The notes under the pieces are model-generated. The model made no database searches. It was given only the letters and a program-made list of their open reading frames with translations, and had not been told where the DNA came from. A stretch of 55,561 bases of DNA from Mucilaginibacter polytrichastri. Its GTDB lineage: Bacteria; Bacteroidota; Bacteroidia; Sphingobacteriales; Sphingobacteriaceae. The stretch's first letter is position 1. The number at the start of each line of letters is the position of its first letter. Below are positions 55,198 through 55,561 of the stretch, in pieces. A program made the position numbers and the translations under genes. The stretch spans positions 3,086,740-3,142,300 of the forward strand of contig NZ_MPPL01000001.1 of the NCBI RefSeq assembly GCF_001911425.1, read 5' to 3'.

Positions 55198-55561
55198 TGA
55201 AACCGGCGGCACAACAAGAACTGTTTCTATCGGTCCAGGAACTGATAGAACAAGCCAAACGCAGCATTGTCAGGAATGTTAATTCAACGATGGTGTCAAC
55301 CTACTTTCAAATCGGTAGGATGATCGTAGAAGATGAACAGCAAGGAAAAACCTATGCCGCTTACGGTACAAAAACCATGGTGGGATTGAGTCAGTATTTA
55401 ACGGGTGTTTTCGGCAGAGGATATTCAGTCGATAACCTGGAGAATATGCGTTCATTTTTCATTGTTTACCAGAATTACGAGACACCGTCTCGTAATTCTC
55501 TTCCCGGTTCTCCAAATTCCGAGACAGTGTCTCGGAATTTGCCGGAGGTCTTGAAGTTAAG
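55197..55561 (+). CDS. DUF1016 (YhcG-like) PDDEXK-family protein, N-terminal part, cut by window end
   Basis: ATG at 55197 shares its A with the integrase stop (TAATG). The 121 residues seen begin KPAAQQELFLSVQELIEQAK and include YFQIGRMIVEDEQQG and LSQYLTGVFGRGYSVDNL, the DUF1016 N-terminal helical region. The nuclease-fold C-terminus is outside the window. From family knowledge these proteins are frequent cargo of integrative islands, sometimes beside restriction systems. The linker codes for two similar segments, NYETPSRNS and NSETVSRNL, each made by a DNA palindrome. Confidence 0.88.
   Translation, partial: MKPAAQQELFLSVQELIEQAKRSIVRNVNSTMVSTYFQIGRMIVEDEQQGKTYAAYGTKTMVGLSQYLTGVFGRGYSVDNLENMRSFFIVYQNYETPSRNSLPGSPNSETVSRNLPEVLKL
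55472..55541. repeat. two tandem palindromes inside the DUF1016 gene
   Basis: Palindrome 1 at 55472-55500 has 13-bp perfect arms and a 3-base centre; palindrome 2 at 55513-55541 has 14-bp perfect arms and a 1-base centre. Both share the core GAGAC n GTCTC. They are in frame and code for related short peptides. Confidence 0.9.

Noticed and set aside
1..55561. CRISPR array
   Set aside because: No series of short regularly spaced repeats was seen; the only tandem units are the IS21 end repeats and the DUF1016 palindromes.

Overview
The window reads as a chromosome segment of a Bacteroidota bacterium, most likely a Mucilaginibacter-like member of the Sphingobacteriaceae. The grounds are a SusC/SusD pair, lipoproteins and signal peptides of Bacteroidota type, an IntDOT-like integrase without the first catalytic Arg, few Shine-Dalgarno sequences, and AT-rich spacers. 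No accession or species can be fixed from the sequence alone.

Region 1 (1-18034) is a nutrient locus for hydroxyproline- or proline-rich material. It holds a SusC/SusD outer-membrane importer and four tightly spaced genes that together make the trans-4-hydroxy-L-proline to 2-oxoglutarate pathway: 2-epimerase, FAD-dependent D-hydroxyproline dehydrogenase, DapA-like deaminase and semialdehyde dehydrogenase. Around them lie a large secreted protein of uncertain (possibly glycosidase-like) function, an AraC regulator, a DUF885 metallopeptidase, an amino-acid permease and an Xaa-Pro aminopeptidase.

Region 2 (18035-28105) is a mixed stretch: an NmrA-like oxidoreductase and a Crp/Fnr regulator, a protein with diadenylate-cyclase signature motifs, an MFS / small protein / ArsB-like permease operon, a DinB-like protein, the remains of a GAF-PAS sensor, and a CBS-histidine kinase translationally packed with a small partner.

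Region 3 (28106-49400) is the most unusual. A near-complete type II secretion/type IV pilus-like machine (32851-46311, all minus strand) runs as one compact operon: pseudopilin, prepilin peptidase, GspE ATPase, secretin, PilM/PilN-like, PilO-like, GspC/PilP-like, GspK-like, two minor pseudopilins and GspF. Two tail-fibre-like genes sit inside the operon, one of them frameshifted. More members of the same fibre family, intact and broken, lie on both sides, and a 315-bp direct repeat brackets the whole block. Several remnants consist only of a signal peptide, two of them with the G of ATG lost, and a decayed Rhs toxin gene with an apparently intact downstream gene lies next door. I infer a secreted-fibre locus that recombines and decays.

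Region 4 (49400-55561) holds an IS21-family element that appears to split a small gene, a CAT-anticodon tRNA followed by a strong terminator, and then a tyrosine recombinase overlapping a DUF1016 (YhcG-like) nuclease gene that runs off the window. This looks like the left end of an integrated island whose attachment site is the tRNA.
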